The notes: generated by a model from the letters alone, not told the origin. DNA of 64,000 nucleotides from Pseudarthrobacter phenanthrenivorans Sphe3 (GCF_000189535.1 NC_015145.1:3100001-3164000); one strand, 5' to 3'; counted from the first letter of the stretch, positions 25,082 through 33,542 are shown. A program made the numbers and translations.

Positions 25082-26488
25082 CTAGATGCTGTAGCGCTCG
25101 TCCTCGTGGTCGCCCGGGTGGTCCTTGACCAGGCCCGCAGCCAGCGTGTTGCCGTCCAGCGGGTCGATCACCAGGAACGCACCGGTCCGGCGGTGGTGCA
25201 GGTAGTTCTCCAGCGGCAGCGGCGCCGCGAGCCGGAGCTGCGCGTTGCCGATGTCGTTCAGTTCCAGGGTGGACGCCGGTTCCAGCTTGAAGGAGGCGAG
25301 GTCCAGCTTGCCGGACACGTTGCGGACCAGTGCCTGGACCGTGCGGGTGCCATGCTTGACCAGCACCTTCTGGCCCTCGCGGAGCGGCTTCGGGGACAGC
25401 CAGCACAGCGCCGAGTAGAGGTCGGCCGAGGCTTCGCGGACGGTCCCGGCGGCGGCGATGGTGTCACCGCGGGCGACGTCGAATTCCTCAGCCAGGCGGA
25501 TGGCCACGGACTGCGGGGCGGCGGCTTCGTCCAGCGAGGCGCCGGCGAAGTCGATGCCCACCACCGTGGTGGTGCGCGGATCCTGGCCGGGCGTCAGGAC
25601 GGAGACCTGGTCCCCTACTTTGACTGAGCCTTCCGTGATCTGGCCGGCGTACGCGCGGTAGTCGCGGTAGGCCTCCACATCCAGGCCGGCAGCCACGGCG
25701 TCGGGTGCCAGCGCGCCCTGGGGCCGGATGACCAGCTGTACGGGGAAGCGGAAGCTTTCCAGATGGCTCTCGAGTTCGTCGGCGGCAGGGAGGGTCTCGA
25801 GGACCTCCAGCAGCGCGGGACCGGTGTACCACGGGGTGCGCTCGGAGCGCTCCACCACGTTGTCGCCGTCGAGCGCGGACACCGGAACCACCAGCAGATC
25901 GCTGATGCCGTCCGAGCCGAGGCCCAGTTCGCGGCCCACCTGCTGCACGTCGGCTTCGATCCCGCGGAACACGGACTCGCTGAAGTCCACCAGGTCGATC
26001 TTGTTCACGGCCACGATGACGTGCGCCACGCGCAGCAGCTGCAGCACGGACAGGTGCCGGCGGGTCTGCTCCAGCACACCCTTCCGGGCGTCAATGAGTA
26101 CGACGACGGCATCCGCGGTGGACGCGCCGGTCACCGTGTTCTTGGTGTACTGAACGTGCCCGGGGCAGTCGGCCAGGATGAAGCTGCGGCGGTCGGTGGC
26201 GAAGTAGCGGTAGGCGACGTCGATCGTGATGCCCTGTTCCCGCTCGGCACGCAGGCCGTCGGTCAGCAGGGCCAGGTCGATACCGCCCTTTTCCCCGCCG
26301 AAGCCGCGGTCGGCTGAGGTGCGGGCAACGGCGTCGAGCGTGTCAGCCAGGATGGCCTTGGAATCGTGAAGGAGGCGGCCCACCAAAGTGGACTTGCCGT
26401 CGTCGACCGATCCTGCCGTGGCAAAGCGGAAGAGGGTAGTGGGCAGGGCCGTTTCGAGGTCCGCCGCGCGAACTGCTTCGGTGGTCAT
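25082..26488 (-). CDS. cysN: Sulfate adenylyltransferase large (GTPase) subunit
   Basis: GTPase subunit of ATP sulfurylase, which drives APS formation by CysD. The 468 residues show the EF-Tu-like P-loop ATAGSVDDGKSTLVGRLL (residues about 23-40), the switch/GTP motifs DCPGH and NKID (VAVNKIDLVDFS), and the CysN block WYTGPALLEVLETL. There is no APS-kinase (CysC) extension, so it is not a NodQ-type fusion, in keeping with an APS-reducing pathway. Its ATG overlaps the cysD TAA by one base (TAATG), a sign of translational coupling. Confidence 0.93.
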   Translation of the reverse strand: MTTEAVRAADLETALPTTLFRFATAGSVDDGKSTLVGRLLHDSKAILADTLDAVARTSADRGFGGEKGGIDLALLTDGLRAEREQGITIDVAYRYFATDRRSFILADCPGHVQYTKNTVTGASTADAVVVLIDARKGVLEQTRRHLSVLQLLRVAHVIVAVNKIDLVDFSESVFRGIEADVQQVGRELGLGSDGISDLLVVPVSALDGDNVVERSERTPWYTGPALLEVLETLPAADELESHLESFRFPVQLVIRPQGALAPDAVAAGLDVEAYRDYRAYAGQITEGSVKVGDQVSVLTPGQDPRTTTVVGIDFAGASLDEAAAPQSVAIRLAEEFDVARGDTIAAAGTVREASADLYSALCWLSPKPLREGQKVLVKHGTRTVQALVRNVSGKLDLASFKLEPASTLELNDIGNAQLRLAAPLPLENYLHHRRTGAFLVIDPLDGNTLAAGLVKDHPGDHEDERYSI

Positions 26489-27432
26489 TAGAAATACCCG
26501 TCCTTCTTGCGGTCTTCCATGGCGGCCTCGGAGATGCGGTCGTCCGCACGGGTGGCGCCACGTTCGGTCAGGGTGGAGGCGGCGACTTCAACCACCACGT
26601 CGGAGACGGTGTAGGCGTCGGACTCGACGGCGCCGGTGCAGGACATGTCCCCCACCGTGCGGTAGCGGACAGTCTTGGTAATGACTTCCTCGTTCGGCAG
26701 GGGCTGGGACACCTCGCCCACCGCCCGCCACATGCCGTCGCGGGCGAAGACCTCGCGCTCGTGGGCGTAATACAGGCCGGGCAGCTCGATGTTCTCGCGC
26801 TCGATGTAGCGCCAGATGTCCAGCTCGGTCCAGTTGCTGATGGGGAACGCGCGGACGTGCTGGCCAACGGTGTGGCGGCCGTTGTAGAGGTTCCACAGCT
26901 CCGGGCGCTGGTTGCGCGGGTCCCACTGGCCGAACTCGTCACGCAGGCTCAGGATGCGCTCCTTGGCGCGGGCCTTGTCCTCGTCGCGGCGGCCGCCGCC
27001 GAACACGGCGTCGAACTTGTTCCGCTGGATGGCGTCCAGCAGCGGGACCGTCTGGAGCGGGTTGCGGGTGCCGTCGGCACGCTCGGCGAGTTCGCCGCGG
27101 TCGATGAACTCCTGCACGGAGCCCACCACGAGCTTCAGGCCCAGGCGCTCCACGGTGCGGTCGCGGAAGTCGATGACCTCCGGGAAGTTGTGGCCGGTGT
27201 CCACGTGCAGCACCGGGAAGGGAACCTTGCCCGGCCAGAAGGCCTTGGTGGCCAGGTGCAGCATCACCACGGAGTCCTTGCCGCCGGAGAACAGCAACGC
27301 AGGCTTCTCGAACTCGGCAACAACCTCGCGGATGATGTGGATGGCCTCGGACTCGAGGGTGTCCAGGCTGGAGAGGCGGGTTGAGACGGCGGACTCAGTC
27401 ACCTGGGTCTCCTCGGTTAGTGAAGTGCTCAT
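26488..27432 (-). CDS. cysD: Sulfate adenylyltransferase small subunit
   Basis: Catalytic PP-loop subunit that adenylylates sulfate to APS. Signatures are LLFSGGKDSVVMLHLATKAF (the SGGKDS pyrophosphate loop), HVDTGHNFPEVIDFRD and FGGGRRDEDKARAKER, with the CysD C-terminal block SYTVSDVVVEV-like and MEDRKKDGYF. The reading frame extends to 27447, but the ATG at 27432 forms a 4-bp ATGA overlap with the cysH stop, the expected coupling. The length of about 314 residues is normal. It forms a heterodimer with CysN, encoded next. Confidence 0.94.
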   Translation of the reverse strand: MSTSLTEETQVTESAVSTRLSSLDTLESEAIHIIREVVAEFEKPALLFSGGKDSVVMLHLATKAFWPGKVPFPVLHVDTGHNFPEVIDFRDRTVERLGLKLVVGSVQEFIDRGELAERADGTRNPLQTVPLLDAIQRNKFDAVFGGGRRDEDKARAKERILSLRDEFGQWDPRNQRPELWNLYNGRHTVGQHVRAFPISNWTELDIWRYIERENIELPGLYYAHEREVFARDGMWRAVGEVSQPLPNEEVITKTVRYRTVGDMSCTGAVESDAYTVSDVVVEVAASTLTERGATRADDRISEAAMEDRKKDGYF

Positions 27433-28235
27433 ACGTGTAGTCCGCATTCTGTCTTGTCGGAGCCTGCCCAGCGGCCGGCGCGGGGGTCGTCACCCGGCGC
27501 TACCTTCCGGGTGCAGGGCTGGCAGCCAATGGAGGGGTACCCCTGGGAAAGCAGCGGGTTGACGGGCAGGAGGTTGTCATCCGAGTACTGGACCAGCTGG
27601 TCGAATGTCCACGCTGCCACCGGGTTGACCTTGACCAGGCCGTTCTTTTCATCCCAGGTGACCAGCGGGGTGTTGGTGCGGGTGGGGGCCTCGTCGCGGC
27701 GGACACCGGTGAACCAGAGTTCGTAGCCGGCCAAAGTGCGCTGCAGCGGAGCCACCTTGCGCAGGGCGCAGCATTGGGCGGCGTCGCGGGCGAACAGGTC
27801 CTTGCCCAGGAGCCGGTCCTGCTGCTCCACGGTGTTCTCCGGGAGCACGTCCACCACGTTGACGCGGAGGTTGGCTGCCACCTCGTCACGCGTGGCGTAG
27901 GTTTGCGGGAAGTGGTAGCCGGTCTCCAGGAAGAGGACGTCGACGCCGGGCATCTGGTCCGCGACCAGGGCCGGCAGGACGGCGTCGGCCATGGAGCAGG
28001 CGACGGCAACTGCGGGGAGCTCGAAGTTGCGCTCCACCCAGCCGATCACGTCGCGGGCCGGGGCGTCCCAGCCGAGCTCGGCAGCGCCGGCCTCGGCCAG
28101 CGCCTTCAGTTCTTCCTTTGAGCGGAGTTTGCGGCCTGCAGGTTCAGCAACAGCGGTTGCCACCGTGGCCTCCACCTGTGCAGCGGCTTCTGCCGGCGCA
28201 ACTACCGGGTCCACTCCGAGTGCATGCTTGCTCAT
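27429..28235 (-). CDS. cysH: Phosphoadenylyl/adenylyl-sulfate reductase, APS type
   Basis: Reduces APS to sulfite with thioredoxin. The roughly 268-residue protein has the PAPS-reductase PP-loop region (VAVACSMADAVLPALVADQ, degenerate versus SGGxDS), ETGYHFPQTYATRDEV and WFTGVRRDEAPTRTNTP. Two Cys pairs, DAAQCCALRKVAP and GCQPCTRKVAPGDD, are the [4Fe-4S] ligands that mark the APS reductase type (assimilatory, EC 1.8.4.10), and the C-terminal ECGLHV carries the redox-active Cys. The ATG at 28235 overlaps the sirA stop by one base (TAATG); the frame also opens at 28271. An unusual N-terminal Ala-rich tail of about 40 residues precedes the fold. Confidence 0.92.
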   Translation of the reverse strand: MSKHALGVDPVVAPAEAAAQVEATVATAVAEPAGRKLRSKEELKALAEAGAAELGWDAPARDVIGWVERNFELPAVAVACSMADAVLPALVADQMPGVDVLFLETGYHFPQTYATRDEVAANLRVNVVDVLPENTVEQQDRLLGKDLFARDAAQCCALRKVAPLQRTLAGYELWFTGVRRDEAPTRTNTPLVTWDEKNGLVKVNPVAAWTFDQLVQYSDDNLLPVNPLLSQGYPSIGCQPCTRKVAPGDDPRAGRWAGSDKTECGLHV

Positions 28236-29971
28236 TACTGGAGTGCCTCCTCGTCTGCTGCGTGGGCCCATTCGGCGAAGGTCTGGCCTTCGGCGCGCTG
28301 GGCCACGAAGGTGCGGACGACGCGCTCAACGTAGTCCGGCAGGTCGTCGACGTAGACCTTGAGGCCGCGGACCGTGCGTCCCAGCCCTGCTTCCTCGCGC
28401 TCGTTGGAAGCCAGCCCGCCGCCCAGGTGGACCTGGAAGCCCGGGGAGGGATCGCCGTCGGGCGTTGGCAGCATCATGCCCTTGAGGCCAATGTCCGCCG
28501 TCTGGATGCGGGCGCAGGAGTTGGGGCAGCCGTTAATGTGCAGGGACAGCGCGTGCGGCAGTTCACCGGACTCGGCGAGGTCCGCAAGGCGGCGCTCCAG
28601 TTCGGCCACGGCGGTGGCAGCCGTGTGCTTGGTCTCCACGATGGCCAGCTTGCAGTACTCGATGCCGGTGCAGGCGATGGTGCCGCGGCGGAACACGGAC
28701 GGGCGGGCGGACAGGCCCAGCGCATCCAGTTCGGCCACGAGCGGCTCAACCTGGTCCTTCTCGACGTCCAGCACAACGAGCTTCTGGTGCGGGGTGGTGC
28801 GCAGCCGGTAGGAGCCGCGGGCCTCGAGGGTGTCCGCGAGCTTGACCAGCGCGGCGCCGGACAGGCGGCCAGCCAGCGGCGTGGCGCCGATGAAGAACTT
28901 CCCGTCCTTCTGCTCGTGCACGCCGATGTGGTCGCCGGGGGTGGTGGGCTTGGGCGCGGCAGGGCCGTCGGCCAGCTTGTAGCCCAAGTATTCGTCCTCA
29001 AGGATCTGGCGGAACTTCTCCGGGCCCCAGTCGGCCATGAGGAACTTCAGGCGGGCCTTGGTGCGCATGCGGCGGTAGCCGTAGTCGCGGAAGATGCTGG
29101 TGACGCCAAGCCACACGTCGGCGGCCTGCTCCGGCGTCACGAAGGCGCCAAGGCGCTTGCCGAGCATCGGGTTGGTGGACAGCGCGCCGCCGGCCCAGAG
29201 GTCGTAGCCGACGCCGAGTTCGGGGTGGCGGACACCCACAAGGGCGAAGTCGTTGATCTCGTGGACCACGTCCTGGCTGGGGTGGCCGGTGATGGCGGTC
29301 TTGTATTTGCGCGGCAGGTTGGACAGCAGCGGGTTGCCGATGAACCGCTCCCCCAGCTCCTCGATCAGCGGGGTGGGGTCGATGATCTCGTCCTTGGCGA
29401 TGCCGGCCACGGGCGATCCCAGGATCACGCGGGGGACGTCGCCGCAGGCCTCGGTGGTGGACAGGCCAACACCTTCCAGGCGGGTCCAGATCTCCGGGAT
29501 GTCCTCCACGCGGATCCAGTGAAGCTGGATGTTCTGGCGGTCGGTGAGGTCCGCGGAGTCGCGGGCGAAGTCAACGGAGATCTGGCCGATGACGCGCAAC
29601 TGCTCGGTGGTGAGGGCGCCGCCGTCGATGCGGACGCGCAGCATGAAGTACTTGTCTTCGAGCTCGTGCGGCTCAAGGGTTGCGGTCTTGCCGCCATCGA
29701 TCCCGGGCTTGCGCTGGGTGTACAGGCCCCACCAGCGGAACCGGCCGTGGAGGTCCTGGCCGGGGATGGCGTCGAAGCCTTCCTTGGAGTAGATGGTCTC
29801 GATACGCTCGCGCACGTTGAGGCCGTCGTCTTCCTGTTTCCAGGTTTCGTTGGCGTTCAGGGGCGTTTTGCCGTCCACTTTCCACTGCCCGTGCGGCTTC
29901 GCGGCGGGGCGGGACGTGCGGGCCGGGCGTTTGGAGGCAGCGGACGCTCCGGCTAGAGCTGTATCAGTCAT
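28235..29971 (-). CDS. sirA: Ferredoxin-dependent sulfite/nitrite reductase, sulfite type
   Basis: Reduces sulfite to sulfide using siroheme and a [4Fe-4S] cluster, with ferredoxin as the electron donor. The 578-residue protein has the duplicated ferrodoxin-like halves (DLTDRQNIQLHWIRVEDIPE; RGSYRLRTTPHQKLVVLDVE) and the iron-sulfur/siroheme Cys motifs ACTGIEYCKLAIVETK and HINGCPNSCARIQTADIGL. It starts the sirA-cysH-cysD-cysN operon. The promoter is leaderless and matches that of cysG. Discrimination from assimilatory nitrite reductase rests on context: it is in a sulfate-assimilation operon. Confidence 0.92.
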   Translation of the reverse strand: MTDTALAGASAASKRPARTSRPAAKPHGQWKVDGKTPLNANETWKQEDDGLNVRERIETIYSKEGFDAIPGQDLHGRFRWWGLYTQRKPGIDGGKTATLEPHELEDKYFMLRVRIDGGALTTEQLRVIGQISVDFARDSADLTDRQNIQLHWIRVEDIPEIWTRLEGVGLSTTEACGDVPRVILGSPVAGIAKDEIIDPTPLIEELGERFIGNPLLSNLPRKYKTAITGHPSQDVVHEINDFALVGVRHPELGVGYDLWAGGALSTNPMLGKRLGAFVTPEQAADVWLGVTSIFRDYGYRRMRTKARLKFLMADWGPEKFRQILEDEYLGYKLADGPAAPKPTTPGDHIGVHEQKDGKFFIGATPLAGRLSGAALVKLADTLEARGSYRLRTTPHQKLVVLDVEKDQVEPLVAELDALGLSARPSVFRRGTIACTGIEYCKLAIVETKHTAATAVAELERRLADLAESGELPHALSLHINGCPNSCARIQTADIGLKGMMLPTPDGDPSPGFQVHLGGGLASNEREEAGLGRTVRGLKVYVDDLPDYVERVVRTFVAQRAEGQTFAEWAHAADEEALQ

Positions 29972-30011
29972 GCATCGACTGTAGGTCCCGCCCGAAGAGC
30001 GTCACAAAGGC
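29972..30011 (-). promoter_or_regulatory. sirA-cysHDN promoter, leaderless
   Basis: On the - strand a TTGTGA -35 (30002-30007) and TACAGT -10 (29978-29983) are 18 bp apart, and the ATG follows six bases after the -10. GCGTCACAAAGGC (29999-30011, + strand) is shared exactly with 20157-20169 upstream of cysG. The total length from TTTGTG to ATG is identical in the two promoters. Confidence 0.62.
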
Positions 30012-30025
30012 CCGGAAACGCTAAG

Positions 30026-30895
30026 TCACCTAGGGAAATATTTCGTCACGAAACGCCGGACGGCCTTGAAGAAGCCACCCTCCTGTGCATTTGCGGCCGG
30101 TTCCGCGGGGGCTGCCGCAGTGAGTGCCGAAGCCTCCGTTTCCGGTGCTTTGGCGGGCGTTTTCTTCATCTTTGCGACGGCGGCATCGTACCTGTCCAGG
30201 GCAATCTCGGCGAGCACGGGGGACGGCAGCAGGGGTTCGGTCACGACGTCGGCCCCCGCCTTGGCGAGTTGGTCGTGGAAGAAGCCCGGCGCGAGGAGGT
30301 AGGAGGCAATCACAACCCGCCCGCCGACGTCGACAGCCCCTGCGGACTCCCCCGCACCGGCACCACCCTCAAGCTCCTCGCGAAGCATTGCGACGGCGTC
30401 GGGCACGGAAGGCTTGGCGGAGGCACCATAGGCAGCCACCATCCGGTTGGACCGCAGCTCCTGCAACTGGCCCAGCAGCTCCTCCACGCTCACGGCGGCG
30501 TTGGGGTTGGAGGAACCTGCCGCTGCGAGCACGATCACGTCGTTGTCCGTCACGCCGGCTTCACGGAGCCGCTGGTCCAACAGCTCGGCAAGGCGCGGGT
30601 CAGGCCCCAGCGGCGCGGCCGCGGCACTGCCCGGGCGGCTCTTCACGGCCCGCGCGATGTCCACCTTCACGTGATAACCGACGCTCAACAGCAACGGCAC
30701 CACGACGGCGGACTCCCCCTCCGGCAGTCCCGCCACCACGTCCACCAGGTCAGGCTGCTGGACGTCCACGTATGCTTCCCGGACATCGAGCCCGGGGCGC
30801 AGGGCAGCGATGTTGTCACGCAGGGCGTTGACCTCCGCGGCTCCCTGTGTGCTGGACGTCCCATGGGCGCAGGCGATCATGATGGGGCTGTTCAT
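30026..30895 (-). CDS. CbiX/SirB-family sirohydrochlorin chelatase-like protein
   Basis: A class II metal chelatase for the tetrapyrrole used in siroheme or cobalamin synthesis. The protein begins IMIACAHGTSS with the catalytic His of the class II chelatase fold and has LLLSVGYHVKVDIARAV with a second His. The core of about 250 residues is followed by a 40-residue Ala/Lys-rich tail (KKTPAKAPETEASAL). The open frame runs to 31153, but the ATG at 30895 (MNSPI) matches family starts; the longer frame overlaps the divergent channel gene. Its neighbours sirA and cysG need siroheme, so iron insertion into sirohydrochlorin is the likely task; CysG already has a chelatase part, so the division of labour is open. 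Confidence 0.8.
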   Translation of the reverse strand: MNSPIMIACAHGTSSTQGAAEVNALRDNIAALRPGLDVREAYVDVQQPDLVDVVAGLPEGESAVVVPLLLSVGYHVKVDIARAVKSRPGSAAAAPLGPDPRLAELLDQRLREAGVTDNDVIVLAAAGSSNPNAAVSVEELLGQLQELRSNRMVAAYGASAKPSVPDAVAMLREELEGGAGAGESAGAVDVGGRVVIASYLLAPGFFHDQLAKAGADVVTEPLLPSPVLAEIALDRYDAAVAKMKKTPAKAPETEASALTAAAPAEPAANAQEGGFFKAVRRFVTKYFPR

Positions 30896-30956
30896 AGGGG
30901 CTAGCGTAACGTTGGAGCCGCCCTGTCCGCCCTCTTTGATACTGCCGGGACGCTCC

Positions 30957-31610
30957 ATGACATTCCCCTTTGACAACGCGCCGGTGTGGCTGGATCTGCT
31001 GGGCGTCTTCTTCTTCGCCGTCTCCGGTTCACTCCTGGCGGCGCGCAAACAGATCGACATTGTGGGGTCCCTGCTGCTGGCGTCCCTTGTGGGCCTGGGC
31101 GGCGGTGTGATCCGCGACATCATCCTTGCCGTTGTCCCGGCCGCTTTTACCAACCCCGCCTACCTGGTGCCGCCGGTACTCGCCACCGCGCTGGTGTACT
31201 TCCTGTTCTCCAGCGTCCAGCGGTACACCTCGCTGCTGACCCTGTTCGACGCCGCCGGGCTGGCCCTGTTCTGCATGACCGGCACCCTCAAGGCGCTGGC
31301 CACCGGGCTGAATCCGGTGGCGTCGGTGCTGTTGGGGGTAACCACGGCTGTGGGCGGCGGGCTGTTGCGCGACGTCACCGCCAATGAGGTTCCGCAGTTG
31401 TTCAACCCCAAGGACATCTACGCTCTGCCGGCCTTCCTGGGGGCGGCGATGACGGCCGTGCTGTGGGTCCTGGGCATGTTCAATGTACTGACGGCGGCGG
31501 CCATTGCTGCCGTGGTTTTCACCTTCCGGGTCCTGGCCTGGCGCCGGTCCTGGCAGGCGCCGCTTGCGGTTCACGGCTGGCACCGTCGGGACAACGAGCC
31601 AGGCTCCTGA
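30957..31610 (+). CDS. TRIC-family (YadS/UPF0126) cation channel-like membrane protein
   Basis: Membrane protein of 217 residues with about seven helices in two repeats of three. The repeats carry SLVGLGGGVIRDIILAV and TAVGGGLLRDVTANEV, with the conserved GGG at the channel-lining kink of prokaryotic TRIC trimers. Some are potassium channels; others are of unknown function. The ATG at 30957 (GGGA seven bases upstream) is preferred over the longer frame at 30810, which runs over the divergent chelatase gene. The gap to that gene is 61 bp, so both promoters must share it. Confidence 0.82.
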   Translation: MTFPFDNAPVWLDLLGVFFFAVSGSLLAARKQIDIVGSLLLASLVGLGGGVIRDIILAVVPAAFTNPAYLVPPVLATALVYFLFSSVQRYTSLLTLFDAAGLALFCMTGTLKALATGLNPVASVLLGVTTAVGGGLLRDVTANEVPQLFNPKDIYALPAFLGAAMTAVLWVLGMFNVLTAAAIAAVVFTFRVLAWRRSWQAPLAVHGWHRRDNEPGS

Positions 31611-31673
31611 TGCGGCGTTCCGGCGGCTCTTCGGTGGCACTTTGCCGGCCCCGCAATTGGCTAGGATATGAGC

Positions 31674-32099
31674 ATGACTGACATGTTCCTCGAGAAGTTC
31701 CGCGCGCTTGTTCCGAAGTATCTCGAGGATGAATGGCAGGAAGCGGACGGCCTGTCCCCCGAAGAGCTGGACAAGGCCCTGGCCGACCACCAATTCCAGA
31801 TTCCGCTGGTCCTCCGCGAGTTCTACCTTGCCCTCGGCGGCTGCGAGGACCTGATGGAGGCCTACCACTACTTCTGGGATCCGGACGAGCTCGAAGTCGA
31901 TGACGAGGGCTTCCTGATGTTCCTTGAGGACGAGGAAGAGGAGTACACCTGGGGCTTCCGCGTGGGCGACCTCAGCGTCCCGGATCCCATTGTGTACCGG
32001 CGCAACAATGCCCGCGGCCAATGGAAGTCCGAGGAAGGCACGTTCTCGGAGTTCGTGTTCGACATGTTCGAGTGGGCCTTCGAGGACGACGAGGACTAG
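31674..32099 (+). CDS. SMI1/KNR4-like (SUKH) family protein
   Basis: A 141-residue acidic protein with PEELDKALADHQFQIPLVLREFYLALGGC, the hallmark of the SUKH/SMI1-KNR4 fold, and a very acidic C-terminus (FEWAFEDDED). SUKH proteins are frequently immunity proteins against polymorphic toxins, but many bacterial members stand alone with no toxin, as here. The ATG at 31674 is chosen because AGGA lies seven bases upstream; an ATG at 31668 is too close to it. It converges on the AbiEi-like gene across an inverted-repeat element. The function is not established. Confidence 0.55.
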   Translation: MTDMFLEKFRALVPKYLEDEWQEADGLSPEELDKALADHQFQIPLVLREFYLALGGCEDLMEAYHYFWDPDELEVDDEGFLMFLEDEEEEYTWGFRVGDLSVPDPIVYRRNNARGQWKSEEGTFSEFVFDMFEWAFEDDED

Positions 32100-32126
32100 G
32101 GCTCCCTGCTTCCTCTCGTTCCTTGT

Positions 32127-32224
32127 GACCGGAATGCGTAGTTTTTAGGGCTGGATCCGCTTCGTGCCCTTGGATTGCCGAGGTCAGGCAGCTTTGACTC
32201 AGCCATAAGCTACGCAAATGGGTC
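32127..32224. repeat. 98-bp inverted-repeat element, copy 2
   Basis: Left end GACCGGAATGCGTAGTTTT (from 32127) and right end CAGCCATAAGCTACGCA...GGTC (to 32224) form imperfect inverted ends sharing TGCGTAG and outer GACC. The right end overlaps the stop codon of the AbiEi-like gene at 32210. Same family as copies at 20689, 33164 and 47750. Confidence 0.65.
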
Positions 32225-33073
32225 AAAGTTGCGGACGGAATTGCCACGAAACTGACCGCTTTGCCACAGCTTCAGCACCGCCTGGACTTCAGCCACCATT
32301 GCTTCCGGCGAATGAACGACGTCGTCATAGTAGTAACGCAGGACCAGGTAGCCATCGACGACGCTGCGGTTGTTGCGCCGCTGGTCCCGCTTCACGGAAC
32401 GCGGTTCAAAATGAGTGGACCCGTCGGTCTCGACCACAAGGCATTCCTCCACGAGGAAGTCCACTTCGCCCACTCCGGGAATGAAGACGTGCCTCTGGAC
32501 CCGAAGCCCGGCTTTCGCGAACTGCGCGTTGGCCAGGACTTCAAGCACCGAGTCTGCCCTGGGAATCACCAAATCCAGTACCGACCGCGCTTTGCCGTTC
32601 CGGCGCCCCTGGCATTTTGCGAACAGGAAGTCCAGGGAGATGCTTCCGCTGCCCACGGCGGACTGCACCATGACCAGGGCATCGGGCTCAGGAAGGCAGC
32701 GAAGGGCATGAAGCAGGACATCGGCCAGCCCAACAACGGGCAGCCAGGCATGCTTCGGATGCCTGGGCCGGCCATGGTCCTTTAGCCCTGCCGCCTTACT
32801 CGGGTGACTGCGGCAGACATGAACGGTTGTAACACTGTTGAGCGTCCAGAGCCCGTACAGCGGCGCCGCGGAGAGGCAGGTCAGCCTGCCGCCAGCAGCC
32901 AGGGCCCTTGCCATGACGCCCTGGCCAGGCAGCCCGTAGACGCCCCGCCGAACTCTGACAAGTACGCCCAACCCAACAGCCTGGCTGACCATCGTTCGAG
33001 AGAAACCGGCCCTCTTCAGCTGCAGTGCACGGGCAGCTCCCCCATGCCGCATCATGTAGTCATTGATATCCAC
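32210..33073 (-). CDS. AbiEi-like N-terminal domain with DUF559-type C-terminal domain
   Basis: A protein of about 287 residues. The N-terminal 130 residues (LQLKRAGFSRTMVSQAVGLG; VLVRVRRGVYGLP; LSAAPLYGLW) look like the AbiEi/winged-helix region seen in type IV antitoxin-like proteins. The C-terminal part (RVQRHVFIPGVGEVDFLVEE with VVETDGSTHFEP) has the Asp/Glu pattern of DUF559, a Vsr-like nuclease fold. Such actinobacterial proteins are orphan, with no AbiEii toxin beside them. The start is uncertain: GTG at 33073 or ATG at 33055; no good ribosome-binding site is seen. Inverted-repeat elements flank it on both sides, suggesting acquisition as a unit. Function unknown. Confidence 0.66.
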   Translation of the reverse strand: MDINDYMMRHGGAARALQLKRAGFSRTMVSQAVGLGVLVRVRRGVYGLPGQGVMARALAAGGRLTCLSAAPLYGLWTLNSVTTVHVCRSHPSKAAGLKDHGRPRHPKHAWLPVVGLADVLLHALRCLPEPDALVMVQSAVGSGSISLDFLFAKCQGRRNGKARSVLDLVIPRADSVLEVLANAQFAKAGLRVQRHVFIPGVGEVDFLVEECLVVETDGSTHFEPRSVKRDQRRNNRSVVDGYLVLRYYYDDVVHSPEAMVAEVQAVLKLWQSGQFRGNSVRNFDPFA

Positions 33074-33163
33074 CAGAACAGCGTGTTGCCGCCTGGAACG
33101 CCGCCGCGAGCTGCTCTCACGACTATGTGGACAACACATCACCGGGTTTGATCCCCGGCCTGC

Positions 33164-33259
33164 ACCGGAATGCGTGACTCTTGACCACCACCGCCTGCGC
33201 CTGCCCTGCAACCATCCGGGCCACCCGGAGCCCACCACTCATAAGTGGCGCATTCCGGT
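33164..33259. repeat. 96-bp inverted-repeat element, copy 3
   Basis: Arms ACCGGAATGCG (33164-33174) and CGCATTCCGGT (33249-33259) are perfect over 11 bp. It lies 91 bp upstream of the AbiEi-like start, so together with copy 2 it brackets that gene. Confidence 0.68.
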
Positions 33260-33492
33260 CAGCCTCCCCGCATTAGGGAGGGAAAAGTCTGTGACAGAAC
33301 GGGTAACAAGGTACTTGCGCTTTATGACAAAGCTGTCATAGACTATTCATGGATCCGCTAAACGCCTCCGGCGGGTCTGATGCGAACGGAGAGATAGCCT
33401 CGGTTCAAGGCAACGTATGACTCGTATCGTTGCCGAGAACCGGGGCTGTCCCGTTTAAGGCCACCAAGAGAAACTCAAGGCTCAGAAAAGAA
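33260..33492. other. Structured gene-free region
   Basis: This stretch between the repeat element and the prenyl synthase terminator has no supportable gene. It contains a TATGACA-AAGC-TGTCATA hairpin (33323-33340) and a longer hairpin at 33401-33442 whose arms CGGTTCAAGGCAACG and CGTTGCCGAGAACCG pair in 13 of 15 positions around a 12-base loop. A small RNA or a regulatory structure is possible; I could not match it to a known riboswitch. Confidence 0.4.
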
Positions 33493-33526
33493 GAAGCCCG
33501 GCCCCAAAACCAGGGAGCCGGGCTTC
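33493..33526 (-). terminator. Terminator of the prenyl-synthase/menJ/menG operon
   Basis: Stem GAAGCCCGGC/GCCGGGCTTC (33493-33502 with 33517-33526) lies 17 bp beyond the prenyl synthase stop codon and is followed on the - strand by a T-rich run (CTTCTTTTC), a standard intrinsic terminator. Confidence 0.85.
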
Positions 33527-33542
33527 CGCGAATGATCAGGAA

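Noticed and set aside
33323..33442. Possible known riboswitch (c-di-AMP, guanidine, c-di-GMP)
   Set aside because: Conserved core bases of these classes are not present, and the nearest + strand gene is not in a suitable position. Kept only as a structured region.
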